From Desulfosporosinus hippei DSM 8344 (GTDB taxonomy: Bacteria > Bacillota > Desulfitobacteriia > Desulfitobacteriales > Desulfitobacteriaceae), in assembly GCF_900100785.1 (NCBI RefSeq), contig NZ_FNCP01000007.1:120586-184585 (forward strand): 64,000 nt of DNA. The letters run 5' to 3'. Numbering within the stretch: the stretch's first letter is position 1; each line of letters starts with the position of its first letter. Positions 17,574 through 26,229 of the stretch are shown here, one piece after another. Both the position numbers and the translations under genes were made by a program. The notes beneath the pieces are model-generated. The model ran no database searches. It was not told the origin of the DNA and saw nothing but the letters and a program-made list of their open reading frames with translations.

Positions 17574-18145
17574 TATGCCACACCTCCAACTTCCTCATCG
17601 ACAAAGACAACTACAAGTTGCTTAGGACCGTGAACTCCGATTGTTAAAACTCGCTCAATATCTGAAGTCCTGCTAGGTCCTGTTATAAACCCTACAAAAC
17701 CGGGTATTTCCGGCAAGCTGTGAATTGTGGCCATCGTATCCTTTAGAGTTGGAATTAATTTGTCGGTTGAAATAAGTGCAATGTGAATCGGAACGAGGGT
17801 CGAACATAGACGCTGGTTAACATCAGCATCGGCCTGTACTAAAGAGCCAAGCTCCGCAATCGCATAATTTACTTGAGTTATACCGGCTTGTGCGTCAGGT
17901 GTTACCTGGCGAAAATTATCGGTGTAGACAATTATCCCTTTTTTCTCAAATAAATTTACAAAATCTCCTTTTTGAGAGATAGGCGAATTTAAGAGTGCCA
18001 CATCTTTTATTCCTTTTTCAATTAAAACATTGCAGACAAGCTCACTGGCTTCTAATGCAGTGTTAACACGATAACACTCACCGGCTACTAATTCTATCTT
18101 TGTCTTGAACTTGTTATATAGATCGTCTTGTTGATCTTTATGCAT
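17573..18145 (-). CDS. lutC: LutC-like LUD-domain protein
   Basis: A 190-residue protein that is essentially one LUD domain, with 'INYAIAELGSLVQADADVNQRLCSTLVPIHIALIS' and 'GFITGPSRTSDIERVLTIGVHGPKQL', the latter being the family's most conserved block. It is the small third subunit of LutABC-type lactate oxidation complexes. A good AGGAGGAAGG ribosome site precedes ATG 18145. It is the first gene of a two-gene operon with the LutB-LutA fusion, and a GntR-type palindrome lies 42 bp upstream. Confidence 0.88.
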   Translation of the reverse strand: MHKDQQDDLYNKFKTKIELVAGECYRVNTALEASELVCNVLIEKGIKDVALLNSPISQKGDFVNLFEKKGIIVYTDNFRQVTPDAQAGITQVNYAIAELGSLVQADADVNQRLCSTLVPIHIALISTDKLIPTLKDTMATIHSLPEIPGFVGFITGPSRTSDIERVLTIGVHGPKQLVVVFVDEEVGGVA

Positions 18146-18186
18146 GTAAACCTTCCTCCTAATTGATGAATCTTTTAATTAACAAG

Positions 18187-18197
18187 TGGTCAGACCA
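18187..18197. promoter_or_regulatory. Candidate GntR/FadR-type (LldR/LutR) operator
   Basis: The perfect palindrome TGGTCAGACCA fits TNGTNNNACNA, the core bound by FadR-subfamily GntR regulators such as LldR and PdhR. It sits 42 bp before lutC, a typical operator position for lactate genes. No such regulator is encoded in the window. Confidence 0.5.
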
Positions 18198-18649
18198 TCA
18201 TGCCACCTTAGAATCTAATTTTAAGACATTTTAATGACAATTACAATAACTTAGGAACTAAAAATTAAAAATATTATGATTAGTAATCATATAAGTAAAT
18301 CTTGACACAAACAATACTTCAAAAATTCCAGCCGAACTACAGACTTCCTATAATTTACATATTGATTTTCGACATTATTTGCGTTATGGTTTAATTAGTA
18401 AAGTCTAGTAGTTAAATCTCCTGGATTTTGCGCAAAAGAGGATTTCCGGACGCGGAAATCCTCAAAAATTTGTCAACACTTACCACTCACCATAATGATA
18501 AACTTGGACACCTTTGTTAACCCAAGGTGTCTTTCTACTTCTTCAGAATTTTTCACTCTGAAACAATTCCTTCTTACATTTTATCATCAATATGTGTAAA
18601 GTAGTTCTATTTATCTGCCTTGAATCGTAGTTATAATTGAGGGGATAGA
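18198..18649. other. Intergenic region with two palindromes
   Basis: About 450 bp without a gene. A perfect 10-bp palindrome (18438-18463, GAGGATTTCC/GGAAATCCTC) and a 7-bp hairpin (18508-18532, ACACCTT/AAGGTGT) are present. Neither has a good T tract after it, so I do not call them terminators with confidence. The divergent promoters of lutC and the TPR gene should lie here. Confidence 0.5.
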
Positions 18650-19429
18650 ATGCGTAGTATGCAATACGATCCAGAAATTCTTTATGTACAAAAGCTGTAT
18701 TTCTTCCTATATTTAGCTACAATTTCCATACTTATAGCTTTAATTATCATTGTTTACGTTGATTTTAGAAGCGGGCTATATAGCTTGGCAGTGGGTTTTG
18801 GTCTTTCCTACATAGGAATGGTAATGAAGAAAAACTTTAACCCTCCCGGAAAAAGGTTATCTGCTCAACGAATGGCCCACACCATTTCACAAGACAGCAG
18901 TCCTTTATCTATCGCTCGTTTTGCCAGCCAACTATATTATTACTTTCATGAACCAACTCAAGCAATTTCAATTCTTGAAAAGTTCTTATCAAGTCAAGAC
19001 CCCTTACTTTGTATGACCCTTGGGGATATTCTTCTTAAAGAAGGCAAACCTTTGCGGGCACTGTATATTTTGCGGGATAATCCTCATGCGTTAGTTGACC
19101 CTCTTTTACTGGCAACTCAAGGCCGTGTACTGTTTCAAATTGACAGAATTCAAGAAGCAGTAAAAATGTTTGAGCGTAGTATACACCTTGCAAAACAAAA
19201 CAAGTTTCCTAAAAGCAGTAACAATTGGATTACACAAAAAATATTAACCCTCAGCTATTTAGCTAATATCCACCATAGTCTTGCGGATTGTTATTTTATT
19301 CTTAATGACTTTGATCTAGCAAAAAAACACTACCGTTCTGGTAATTACCGCGTTTTTGATCTGTCACTTTGGCGTCATTGCCCATCAGTTCAGTTAGATT
19401 CCACAAAAAACCACAAAAATATTAAATAG
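18650..19429 (+). CDS. Membrane-anchored TPR protein
   Basis: A 259-residue protein. Two hydrophobic segments near the N-terminus (about 15-35 and 40-56) anchor it. From about residue 90 onward helical repeats follow, of which 'ALYILRDNPHALVDPLLLATQGRVLFQIDRIQEAVKMFERSI' and 'SLADCYFILNDFDLAKKHYRSGNY' are clear tetratricopeptide units. TPR domains bind proteins. No partner is suggested by the neighbours. The GAGGGGATAG ribosome site supports ATG 18650. No specific family is recognised. Confidence 0.75.
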   Translation: MRSMQYDPEILYVQKLYFFLYLATISILIALIIIVYVDFRSGLYSLAVGFGLSYIGMVMKKNFNPPGKRLSAQRMAHTISQDSSPLSIARFASQLYYYFHEPTQAISILEKFLSSQDPLLCMTLGDILLKEGKPLRALYILRDNPHALVDPLLLATQGRVLFQIDRIQEAVKMFERSIHLAKQNKFPKSSNNWITQKILTLSYLANIHHSLADCYFILNDFDLAKKHYRSGNYRVFDLSLWRHCPSVQLDSTKNHKNIK

Positions 19430-19577
19430 TTCTCCTTTCTTTTCCCTTTTGTTTTCAATCCTTACTCCCTATTCCAACAGCTTTCTCGGGTAAAATTCTC
19501 TATAATAAGGATAATACTTATAGGTTATTCCAATAATGGACAAGACTAACCGCAAGTACTGAAATGGAGGGTGAAAA

Positions 19578-19739
19578 ATGCTGTCAACTCATGCAAGTGA
19601 AATTCTGGGATTCATCCGTGATTTTGAAGCATCCTCTCGTGATTATCTCCTCTCCAAAGGCTTGAGTGAAAACGAGATGAAGAATGCCTATCTTGACTTC
19701 CAGTGGAACTTTCTACATACAATTCTTAAGAAACATTAG
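19578..19739 (+). CDS. Small protein of unknown function (53 aa)
   Basis: A 53-codon frame with a clear GGAGG ribosome site seven bases before the ATG, followed by a proper terminator. The product is mainly helical: 'EILGFIRDFEASSRDYLLSKGLSENEMKNAYLDFQWNF' reads as two amphipathic helices with aromatic residues on one face. It has no Cys and no membrane helix. I recognise no family. The ribosome site and terminator make it a likely real gene. Confidence 0.65.
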   Translation: MLSTHASEILGFIRDFEASSRDYLLSKGLSENEMKNAYLDFQWNFLHTILKKH

Positions 19740-19794
19740 TAGGCAGTTATAATAATACAAGGATTTTCCTTAATAAGGACAAAAAATCTGCACC

Positions 19795-19834
19795 AAATAA
19801 TTAAGAGCCTTTACAGAAGGCTCTTAATTATTTC
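19795..19834. terminator. Terminator after the 53-aa protein gene
   Basis: Stem AATAATTAAGAGCC/GGCTCTTAATTATT with a short loop, followed by TTTCTATTT on the plus strand and A-rich sequence on the other side, so it may also serve the converging cyclase gene. Confidence 0.85.
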
Positions 19835-19878
19835 TATTTGGGATAGAGACATTTGTAAAATTCGATGATGAATAGAGG

Positions 19879-21465
19879 TTATCTGAAAAAGGATGCCTTA
19901 TATAACCGTTGATAACGCTGCAGGGCACGAATAGCTGTCAAAGCTGTCGTTATAGGCTCTTCGTAATTCCATCCCTTTGCATAGATGCCTCGATAAGACG
20001 GTGTAAAAGAGCCATTACTGTTCTGTTCCGAGATGAGATTTCTAATTCCACTTTCCAGAACTCTCAGGGGAACGTTTCTTGAAAAACGCCATAGCCCTGC
20101 GATTGTCAAACCTGTTTCCACAACAGAGCCCCAGCTCCCATCCAACTTCTGTGATTCCACTAGATACTCTAGCCCCTTTTTCCTGGCTCCAATAATGTGG
20201 CGTGCAGTATTCCATCCTTCCCAACTGAACTTCCACTTACTTAACAATTCCATAGCCTGAGCTGTGCTATAAATTGAGCCCTCAAACCAAGATGCGGGAA
20301 AAGCCCCTTGGTCGTCTTGCTGTGCTAATACCCAATTAAGCCCCTTCCAGATTTTCTCCTCTTGTACTCGCGAACTTCGCCATAAGGCTTCTAACACATG
20401 AATACTTACGTCAACACTGGAAATATACACTGGAAATTCTGAGCAAACATTAGGAGGTATACCTTGGAAACTAGGAAATGTACTCCAACTCCCGTCAGGG
20501 TTTTGTAAACTTTCAAGTAGGTTTACTCCAAGCTTATTTCTTTCTCCAACTACTTGATGTAAACCTATCAAAGCAACTGCCGTATCATCTAAATCCGGGT
20601 GAGTGTATGGAGGAGTACTGCCATAACTGCCATCTGTATTTTGCGCTCTTTGCAACCAGCTGACTGCGTCCTCAAGCCATGGGATTTCTGAAGAGTTCTG
20701 AGTTACTTCTCCAAAGACACTTACTGCCCATCCCATTGACCATACTTTTAGTTGGTCAAAAGCAGCCCATCCTCCACTTGAATACTGTTTCTTTACCAAC
20801 CACCGCCCAGCTTTTTGGGTTTGTTCTATATACATTCCCTTACTCACTAAGGCCAAAATTGACATACTGGTCGCAATTATATCTTCAGCCCAAGAACCGT
20901 CCGACATTTGACTATTTATAAGGTATTGGATCCCCTTTGGAATTCCATCTTGAGAGTTTGAGGCCAGCAGCGAGGCAGCTATCACCACAGATCTCCCATA
21001 AAGGGGTAGTCTTGTTAATACTTTATCCTCAAGAATGGTAGGAAGCATTATTTCCTCAGGCGTAGGCCCCTCCAATCCCGGAATAACTCTTTCTCCTAGG
21101 GATAAAATTACGTGAGAAAATCTCTTGGCTTGTGAAAGAAGTTTAATCTTGGCTTTCCATCCGCCTTCACTTCCCTGCAGAACCATCCTAACTATCTGGG
21201 TAATCTCTTCATCCGGATCATCACCGGGAAATTTTCCCCACCCGCCTTGATTTTGCTGCTTTAACCACTGTATTCCACGCAGTTGTGCATTTTCAAATCC
21301 TCTTCCTATCGCCAGAAGTGCCAGTGCCGCCAAAGCCGTAGCCCCTTGGCTTGGAGAGACACCATGCAATTCATCGAGTTTTCCTGACAGTATCTGATTC
21401 ACACCTTCAGATACATATTCTCTAGCAAGATCAAGACTCTCTTGGACTTCATATTTTAAATCCAT
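19879..21465 (-). CDS. Short squalene-hopene-cyclase-like class II terpene cyclase
   Basis: A prenyltransferase/squalene-cyclase fold protein of 528 residues from ATG 21465, which has a GGAGAGAG ribosome site; an in-frame ATG at 21501 has none. The catalytic DxDD motif is intact as DLDD near residues 291-294. At least seven QW-type repeats are visible, such as QGGWGKF, DGSWAED, DGSYGST, DGSWSTF and DGSWGSV. Bona fide hopene or sporulenol synthases have about 620-630 residues, so this one lacks roughly 90, apparently in the N-terminal half. The substrate could be squalene or a shorter polyprenoid such as those made into sporulenes. No isoprenoid genes are adjacent. Confidence 0.85.
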   Translation of the reverse strand: MDLKYEVQESLDLAREYVSEGVNQILSGKLDELHGVSPSQGATALAALALLAIGRGFENAQLRGIQWLKQQNQGGWGKFPGDDPDEEITQIVRMVLQGSEGGWKAKIKLLSQAKRFSHVILSLGERVIPGLEGPTPEEIMLPTILEDKVLTRLPLYGRSVVIAASLLASNSQDGIPKGIQYLINSQMSDGSWAEDIIATSMSILALVSKGMYIEQTQKAGRWLVKKQYSSGGWAAFDQLKVWSMGWAVSVFGEVTQNSSEIPWLEDAVSWLQRAQNTDGSYGSTPPYTHPDLDDTAVALIGLHQVVGERNKLGVNLLESLQNPDGSWSTFPSFQGIPPNVCSEFPVYISSVDVSIHVLEALWRSSRVQEEKIWKGLNWVLAQQDDQGAFPASWFEGSIYSTAQAMELLSKWKFSWEGWNTARHIIGARKKGLEYLVESQKLDGSWGSVVETGLTIAGLWRFSRNVPLRVLESGIRNLISEQNSNGSFTPSYRGIYAKGWNYEEPITTALTAIRALQRYQRLYKASFFR

Positions 21466-21539
21466 AGAACTCTCTCCGTCTTCATATTTAGCAAATGCCA
21501 TAGTATTAACTATGAAAAGAAGAGAAATTCCGTTCCATT

Positions 21540-21571
21540 CAAAATGCCGAACTCATAGTTCGGCATTTTGA
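21540..21571. terminator. Terminator between the acetyltransferase and cyclase genes
   Basis: Perfect stem AAAATGCCGAA/TTCGGCATTTT with a seven-base loop. On the minus strand it follows the acetyltransferase gene, so the cyclase must have its own promoter in the short gap to 21465. Confidence 0.85.
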
Positions 21572-21602
21572 ATGGTACCTGGGAAAACGGCACTTAATGA
21601 AA

Positions 21603-22055
21603 TTATAAAATCTTACTAACAGCAATTTCATCACAGTTGGGGAATTTTATACAGTTAATGCATTCAGTCCATACCTTTTGAGGCATTTGATCCTTACTAA
21701 CCTCTTTATATCCACAAAACTTAAAAAATTCTGGTTGATATGTCAAGGCAAAAACTTTAGCACATCCAAGTTCTCTAGCTTCATCTTCAAGAGTTTTGAC
21801 AATTTGAGTTCCAATTCCTTTTCGCTTGTAGTCACTGGCCACTGCCAACGCTCTTATCTCTGCTAAATCACTCCAGAGTATGTGCAGTGAAGCAACTCCA
21901 ACTAAATTTTCATCTACTTCAGCTAGCAGGAATTCACGGATGTTCTCATACAACATATTTCTTGATCGGGGAAGCATGAGCCCTTGTTCTGCATTACTAT
22001 TAATCAATGACATCATAGCTTCGACATCCGCTATTCGTGCCTTACGCAATTTCAT
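21603..22055 (-). CDS. GNAT acetyltransferase, N-acetylglutamate synthase-like
   Basis: A 150-residue GNAT protein. The acetyl-CoA loop is 'ALAVASDYKRKGIGTQIV', followed by 'LGCAKVFALTYQPEFFKFCGYKEV'. The C-terminal Cys-rich 'WTECINCIKFPNCDEIA' is typical of a Firmicute subgroup annotated as ArgA-like N-acetylglutamate synthases. The substrate assignment therefore rests on family resemblance, and no arginine genes are nearby. The gene is monocistronic and has its own terminator. Confidence 0.8.
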   Translation of the reverse strand: MKLRKARIADVEAMMSLINSNAEQGLMLPRSRNMLYENIREFLLAEVDENLVGVASLHILWSDLAEIRALAVASDYKRKGIGTQIVKTLEDEARELGCAKVFALTYQPEFFKFCGYKEVSKDQMPQKVWTECINCIKFPNCDEIAVSKIL

Positions 22056-22349
22056 CTTGATGATCTCCTTTTATGATTTTTGCATAATTATACACCATAT
22101 CTAATTTTCTTGCATACCCATATTCGTTAATTTACAATTAATATTTTCTATCAGTATTTAAGCAAACGGTTACCTGTCGGATTTTGTTCTATTTTTTTCC
22201 ATCTAATTTTTCTAAGCACGCCTGTGAGGCGGATTTGTCATTATTCCTAAAAATATCATTTCTCCTTTTTCTTACATTTTTTTACCTCGTTATATGGTAA
22301 ACTATGTCAGTGTGTTGCTTTTAGTAGTTTTTGGAAGGAGACTTTCATT

Positions 22350-23774
22350 GTGGTTCCCCTTAAATTTCGATTTCAGTCTTTCCATCGACAATGGGTTTTT
22401 AACCTATTCTCAGTTTTTTTTCTAATCTGCGTTGTTTTATGTTATTACTTGCCCGTCTCTGAATTAGTGCGCATTACTTTAGAATTTATCACATTCACAA
22501 TCCTAGTTGTCTGGTTCGAGCCTTGGTTTACCTCATGGGGAAAAGTTTGGATAATAGCGTCGACCCTGCTTATACTAGGTTCATATCTAAATCCAGTACT
22601 TCCTTCTGGCCCATTAATGCTGGCACATGTCTTTTTTCTGCTTGTCATGATGCTTCTTTTTAATCATACAGAAAAACAAAAACTTCGTCTCCATGAACAC
22701 CATCTTAAAACGATTCGAGTGCTTTTGCGGCAAAATCCTCCTCTAATTCAAACAGCAGATTATACTAACGAAGCAGTCATTATCCTGGATAATCTAGGTA
22801 CTATTCTAGACTTAAATGCACAATCCTCAATACTTTTATCTCTACCCCAATCCAGCTTAGTCGGCAAATCCATTTATAATGTTCTAGGTATCTTACCAAA
22901 TGCCCAACCGACTAATATACCTGAAAATGGTGATTTTAACTGGACACAACAAGGTCTTACCAAGCATTTAAAATTTCGAACCCGCCCTTTGCTAGACCGG
23001 AACATACCTTCAGGAACCCTTGTAACCCTATTTGATATCAGCGAATCAATAAATCGTTTAGAAAATGAGTTACAAGTTGAGAAGCTTTCGATAGTGAGTC
23101 AAGTTTCAGCCGGCTTAGCCCACGAAATCCGCAATCCCCTGACGACAATTAAAGGCTTTATGCAATTAATTACTCCTGAGCAATGGCCTGAGCTATTTCG
23201 CCCATATCAAGTACTAATACTCGATGAAATTGAAACAATTAACCAGCTACTTAACAAGTTCATCTTAATTACTAGTCCTTCTGCACCACATTTTGAAAAG
23301 CTCAACCTGGTAGAATGCATTTCTTCCTTAAGTGAAGCTACTAAACCTTATACTTCAAAACACGGAGTGTCTCTAGATGTGGAATTTCCCCCGCAGTCTG
23401 TCTATGTAATGGGTGACAGAGAACAGCTTCACCAGACATTAATCTCCATCGTTAACAACGGCGTTGAAGCTTCTCCCCTAGGCGGAAAAGTCCGCATACA
23501 ATTAACCCAAAATGAGTCCTGGGTCAGCATAAGCGTCACTGATAATGGGCCGGGTATTCCTGAGACCCTTCGCCACAAAATTCTTGATCCTTTCTTTACT
23601 ACGCATGAAGAAGGCACTGGACTGGGGTTAACTATTGCTCAACAAATTATTCTAACCCACCACGGTAAGCTACATTTTTCTGATTCATCTACCACAACCG
23701 GTACAGTTGTAACAATAAATCTTCCACGTTTAGAAGATTTTACAGATACCCTTTCTGCACGAGTGACTGACTAA
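22350..23774 (+). CDS. KinB-like membrane sensor histidine kinase with PAS domain
   Basis: A 474-residue orphan kinase starting at GTG with AAGGAG upstream. Four hydrophobic helices span about 18-104, a PAS domain about 135-235 ('EAVIILDNLGTILDLNAQ'), and HisKA with phospho-acceptor His258 in 'LAHEIRNPLTTIKGFMQL'. HATPase boxes N ('ISIVNNGVEAS'), G1 ('VTDNGPGIPE') and G2 ('GTGLGLTIAQQ') follow. This H-box and layout are those of sporulation kinases of the KinB type that feed Spo0F/Spo0A. No response regulator is adjacent, which fits an orphan phosphorelay kinase. Its last 35 bases overlap the converging gene. Confidence 0.88.
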   Translation: MVPLKFRFQSFHRQWVFNLFSVFFLICVVLCYYLPVSELVRITLEFITFTILVVWFEPWFTSWGKVWIIASTLLILGSYLNPVLPSGPLMLAHVFFLLVMMLLFNHTEKQKLRLHEHHLKTIRVLLRQNPPLIQTADYTNEAVIILDNLGTILDLNAQSSILLSLPQSSLVGKSIYNVLGILPNAQPTNIPENGDFNWTQQGLTKHLKFRTRPLLDRNIPSGTLVTLFDISESINRLENELQVEKLSIVSQVSAGLAHEIRNPLTTIKGFMQLITPEQWPELFRPYQVLILDEIETINQLLNKFILITSPSAPHFEKLNLVECISSLSEATKPYTSKHGVSLDVEFPPQSVYVMGDREQLHQTLISIVNNGVEASPLGGKVRIQLTQNESWVSISVTDNGPGIPETLRHKILDPFFTTHEEGTGLGLTIAQQIILTHHGKLHFSDSSTTTGTVVTINLPRLEDFTDTLSARVTD

Positions 23775-24990
23775 AGTGATTACTTTGACAATTTAGCGCA
23801 TCGATTCCATTTTCTTGCCAGTCTTCTGGCAGTGTCCATATAGGGAACCTGCTTACATCACTTAACCAAGAGTAACTACGCCGAAGTTCCTCTTCTTTAC
23901 CCGGTGTCGTAAGCCAGTGTACTCTACCATCCCATACTAAAATATTTCCCTGATCGTCTTTGGCGCTCACTAATAACAGGCTCCTTTCCAGCACGGAAGC
24001 CAACAAAATACTGCGGGCAGCTCTCAATAAAGACTTGTCAAATATTGGACATACAACACTCAGCTGGCCATTTCCCTGAAAATAAAACCACTCTTCTAAT
24101 TCTAGTACTGCGGTTTCACTACGGTCTTTGGGAAGCCATGGCCAGGCCCATGGACTCCCCCACAGCATCTTTAATGCACCGTCCCCATTATGGAGCATCA
24201 AAGCAAGATGATCATGGAAGCGAAGTTGACCTGCCTTCTGCAAAGATTCAAGGTAATCTAAAATTTCTAAAATTGTCGCAGAAAACTCAGGGTTAAGAGA
24301 ACCTGAAGCATCGACCCACCCTTGCTTTTGCCATTTTTGCATTTGTTCGGATGATTTGAGCCATTTTACTTTACTATTAAGCTCAAATTTCTTTCCTTTT
24401 TTCCGAACTTCAGCAATTTCATAGTTTCCCCAATAGATATTAATAGTTTGATTTTTAACCACAGTACGAACTCTTCTATCAGCCAGTTGACTAAAAAAAT
24501 TATTCACCGTTACCAATTGTTGCCTAGCCACAGGATTAAGACTTTCTCCCCAACGCTTCCAATTCGGTCGGTCTTCGCCCATTGGATATCTTACACGACT
24601 AAATAGTTGCTTCTCCGGAATAGGATATAAGCTAGGCATTAATTTTTCACGCCAATATACTGCTCTTGCATCAATAATCCCTCCAACCTTTGACAGCGCT
24701 GTTAAGAAGGACGTTGAAAAGTCCGGGGCTACATAGTAAATCACCGTCTTTGTGCCATTGCTGAGTCGATGTCCCCATAATAATCCTGCGAGAAGAAATT
24801 CTTCTTCCCTATTCATTGTTGCACTTGCTATAATTCCTACTCGTAAAGTCGTCTCACCACCCATAAAATATGCATACTGAAGAGGAAGACGACTTGCTCT
24901 TTTTTTATCTTCTGGGTATTCCTTCCATTCCCTAACGATAAAAACGTCAGGATGAGTTTCCCAGATTGAATTCCAGGTAATACTCAACAA
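23740..24990 (-). CDS. Unrecognised conserved-looking protein (416 aa)
   Basis: A 416-residue soluble protein I cannot place. It is rich in Trp, especially 'WGSPWAWPWLP', and has a Gly-rich strand 'YFMGGETTLRVGIIASATM' near residue 45 and a basic middle region. No signal peptide, metal cluster or P-loop is evident. Two blocks, 'VIYYVAPDFSTSFLTALSKVGGIIDARAVYWRE' and 'LSVVCPIFDKSLLRAARSILLASVLERSLLLVSA', look like ordered alpha/beta domains. It lies at the 3' end of the kinase gene and overlaps it by 35 bases tail to tail. Confidence 0.7.
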   Translation of the reverse strand: MLSITWNSIWETHPDVFIVREWKEYPEDKKRASRLPLQYAYFMGGETTLRVGIIASATMNREEEFLLAGLLWGHRLSNGTKTVIYYVAPDFSTSFLTALSKVGGIIDARAVYWREKLMPSLYPIPEKQLFSRVRYPMGEDRPNWKRWGESLNPVARQQLVTVNNFFSQLADRRVRTVVKNQTINIYWGNYEIAEVRKKGKKFELNSKVKWLKSSEQMQKWQKQGWVDASGSLNPEFSATILEILDYLESLQKAGQLRFHDHLALMLHNGDGALKMLWGSPWAWPWLPKDRSETAVLELEEWFYFQGNGQLSVVCPIFDKSLLRAARSILLASVLERSLLLVSAKDDQGNILVWDGRVHWLTTPGKEEELRRSYSWLSDVSRFPIWTLPEDWQENGIDALNCQSNHFSQSLVQKGYL

Positions 24991-25078
24991 TGACCCTCCC
25001 TTAGCTTTACTCCATAAGGATGTTTACGCGCTAAGTACGAAGATCATGACAAATAATCTACATAACATTGCTATCACA

Positions 25079-26155
25079 TTAACGTTCTGCCAAACCGCCT
25101 TGCCAACTACGTAATAAGTATAGTGTTTCTTCGATTGGCAGGGCTAAACGAATACGCCCATCTCTTCCTTCCATAGTCTTAGCCGAAAACATAGAATTCC
25201 AAATACTCTCGGCACTTGCTTCAACGACTGCCCTAAAAAAATCATCTAAAGCCCAGTCTGACAAGTATTCCTCATCATGAGTATTATTACTAACCATTAA
25301 ACAAAAGTCACCGCTGCCTTGCATAGAGATCGAGCCAGTCCGAGCCATTCCTAGACTTGCTCTACCAGCCAGTTGCTTCAATTGCCAACGGGACAGGGGA
25401 GCATTCGTTATTCCTACAAGAATTAAAGACCCCGGGATATAGCCTAATTCCTTTAGCGATAATAATTTTCCAACCGGGACTCCCATTAAGATAAAATCCT
25501 CTAGTAAACCAAAGTTTGCTAACGCAATTATTCCCACAACATAACTACGACCGTTTTGACCTTGAACTAACCGGGAGGAGCTCCCGATACCTCCTTTTAA
25601 TTGAAAACAGGACATTCCAACCCCTGCCCCCACACTTCCCTGCTCAATAGGCCCCTTTGAAGCACGTTGCAAGGCTAATATTGCATCCCAAGACTTTACA
25701 TGACGTCCTCTAATGTCATTCAAGTATGAATCATCACATTCCAAGACAACAATATTTGGAGTTCTGGCATCATTTCCTATTTCAGGATTCTGTTGTAAGA
25801 GATAGGTAATCACTCCATTTGCTACATCATTTACACTAAGGGTATTCGTTAATAAAACCGGTGAATTTAGAATGCCCATTTCTTGAATGAAGGGAACTCC
25901 GAGAGATTTACCATATCCATTTATTACCTCTACTCCAGCCTTACATGGTTGGCGATAGAGATTCCCCGGTCGAGGCAAAATCGCTGTTACCCCAGTCCTG
26001 ACTGGTCCCTTTCCCTTAATCAGGGGGCCAGACCCTTCAATTAATGACAGATGCCCTACACGAACTCCTGGTACATCAGTTATATCATTATTCTCTCCTG
26101 CTGGCATCAGACCCATCCAAAGCCCTAAATCTCTGGGTGTATTTCTTGCACGCAT
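25079..26155 (-). CDS. S58/DmpA-family peptidase
   Basis: A self-processing N-terminal-nucleophile hydrolase of the DmpA/P1 family, which includes beta-peptidyl aminopeptidases. Seen are the N-terminal 'ITDVPGVRVGH', 'TGVTAILPRPGN', the Gly-rich 'GAGVGMSCFQLKGGIGSSSR' and 'LVGITNAPLSRWQLKQLAGRASLGMARTGS'. Length from ATG 26155 is 358 residues, as in the family. That ATG has the GGAGGGG ribosome site, while longer in-frame starts would overlap the TetR gene. It follows the TetR regulator on the same strand by 74 bp and is probably controlled with it. Confidence 0.85.
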   Translation of the reverse strand: MRARNTPRDLGLWMGLMPAGENNDITDVPGVRVGHLSLIEGSGPLIKGKGPVRTGVTAILPRPGNLYRQPCKAGVEVINGYGKSLGVPFIQEMGILNSPVLLTNTLSVNDVANGVITYLLQQNPEIGNDARTPNIVVLECDDSYLNDIRGRHVKSWDAILALQRASKGPIEQGSVGAGVGMSCFQLKGGIGSSSRLVQGQNGRSYVVGIIALANFGLLEDFILMGVPVGKLLSLKELGYIPGSLILVGITNAPLSRWQLKQLAGRASLGMARTGSISMQGSGDFCLMVSNNTHDEEYLSDWALDDFFRAVVEASAESIWNSMFSAKTMEGRDGRIRLALPIEETLYLLRSWQGGLAER

Positions 26156-26229
26156 CAAAAAACCCCTCCGTTGTATGGTTATGTGTACAACGGAGGGATA
26201 TGAGTAATAACAAATAATTATTAAATCGT

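Noticed and set aside
18438..18532. Two palindromes upstream of the TPR gene as terminators
   Set aside because: Neither is followed by a proper T run in a direction where a gene ends. Left as unexplained palindromes.
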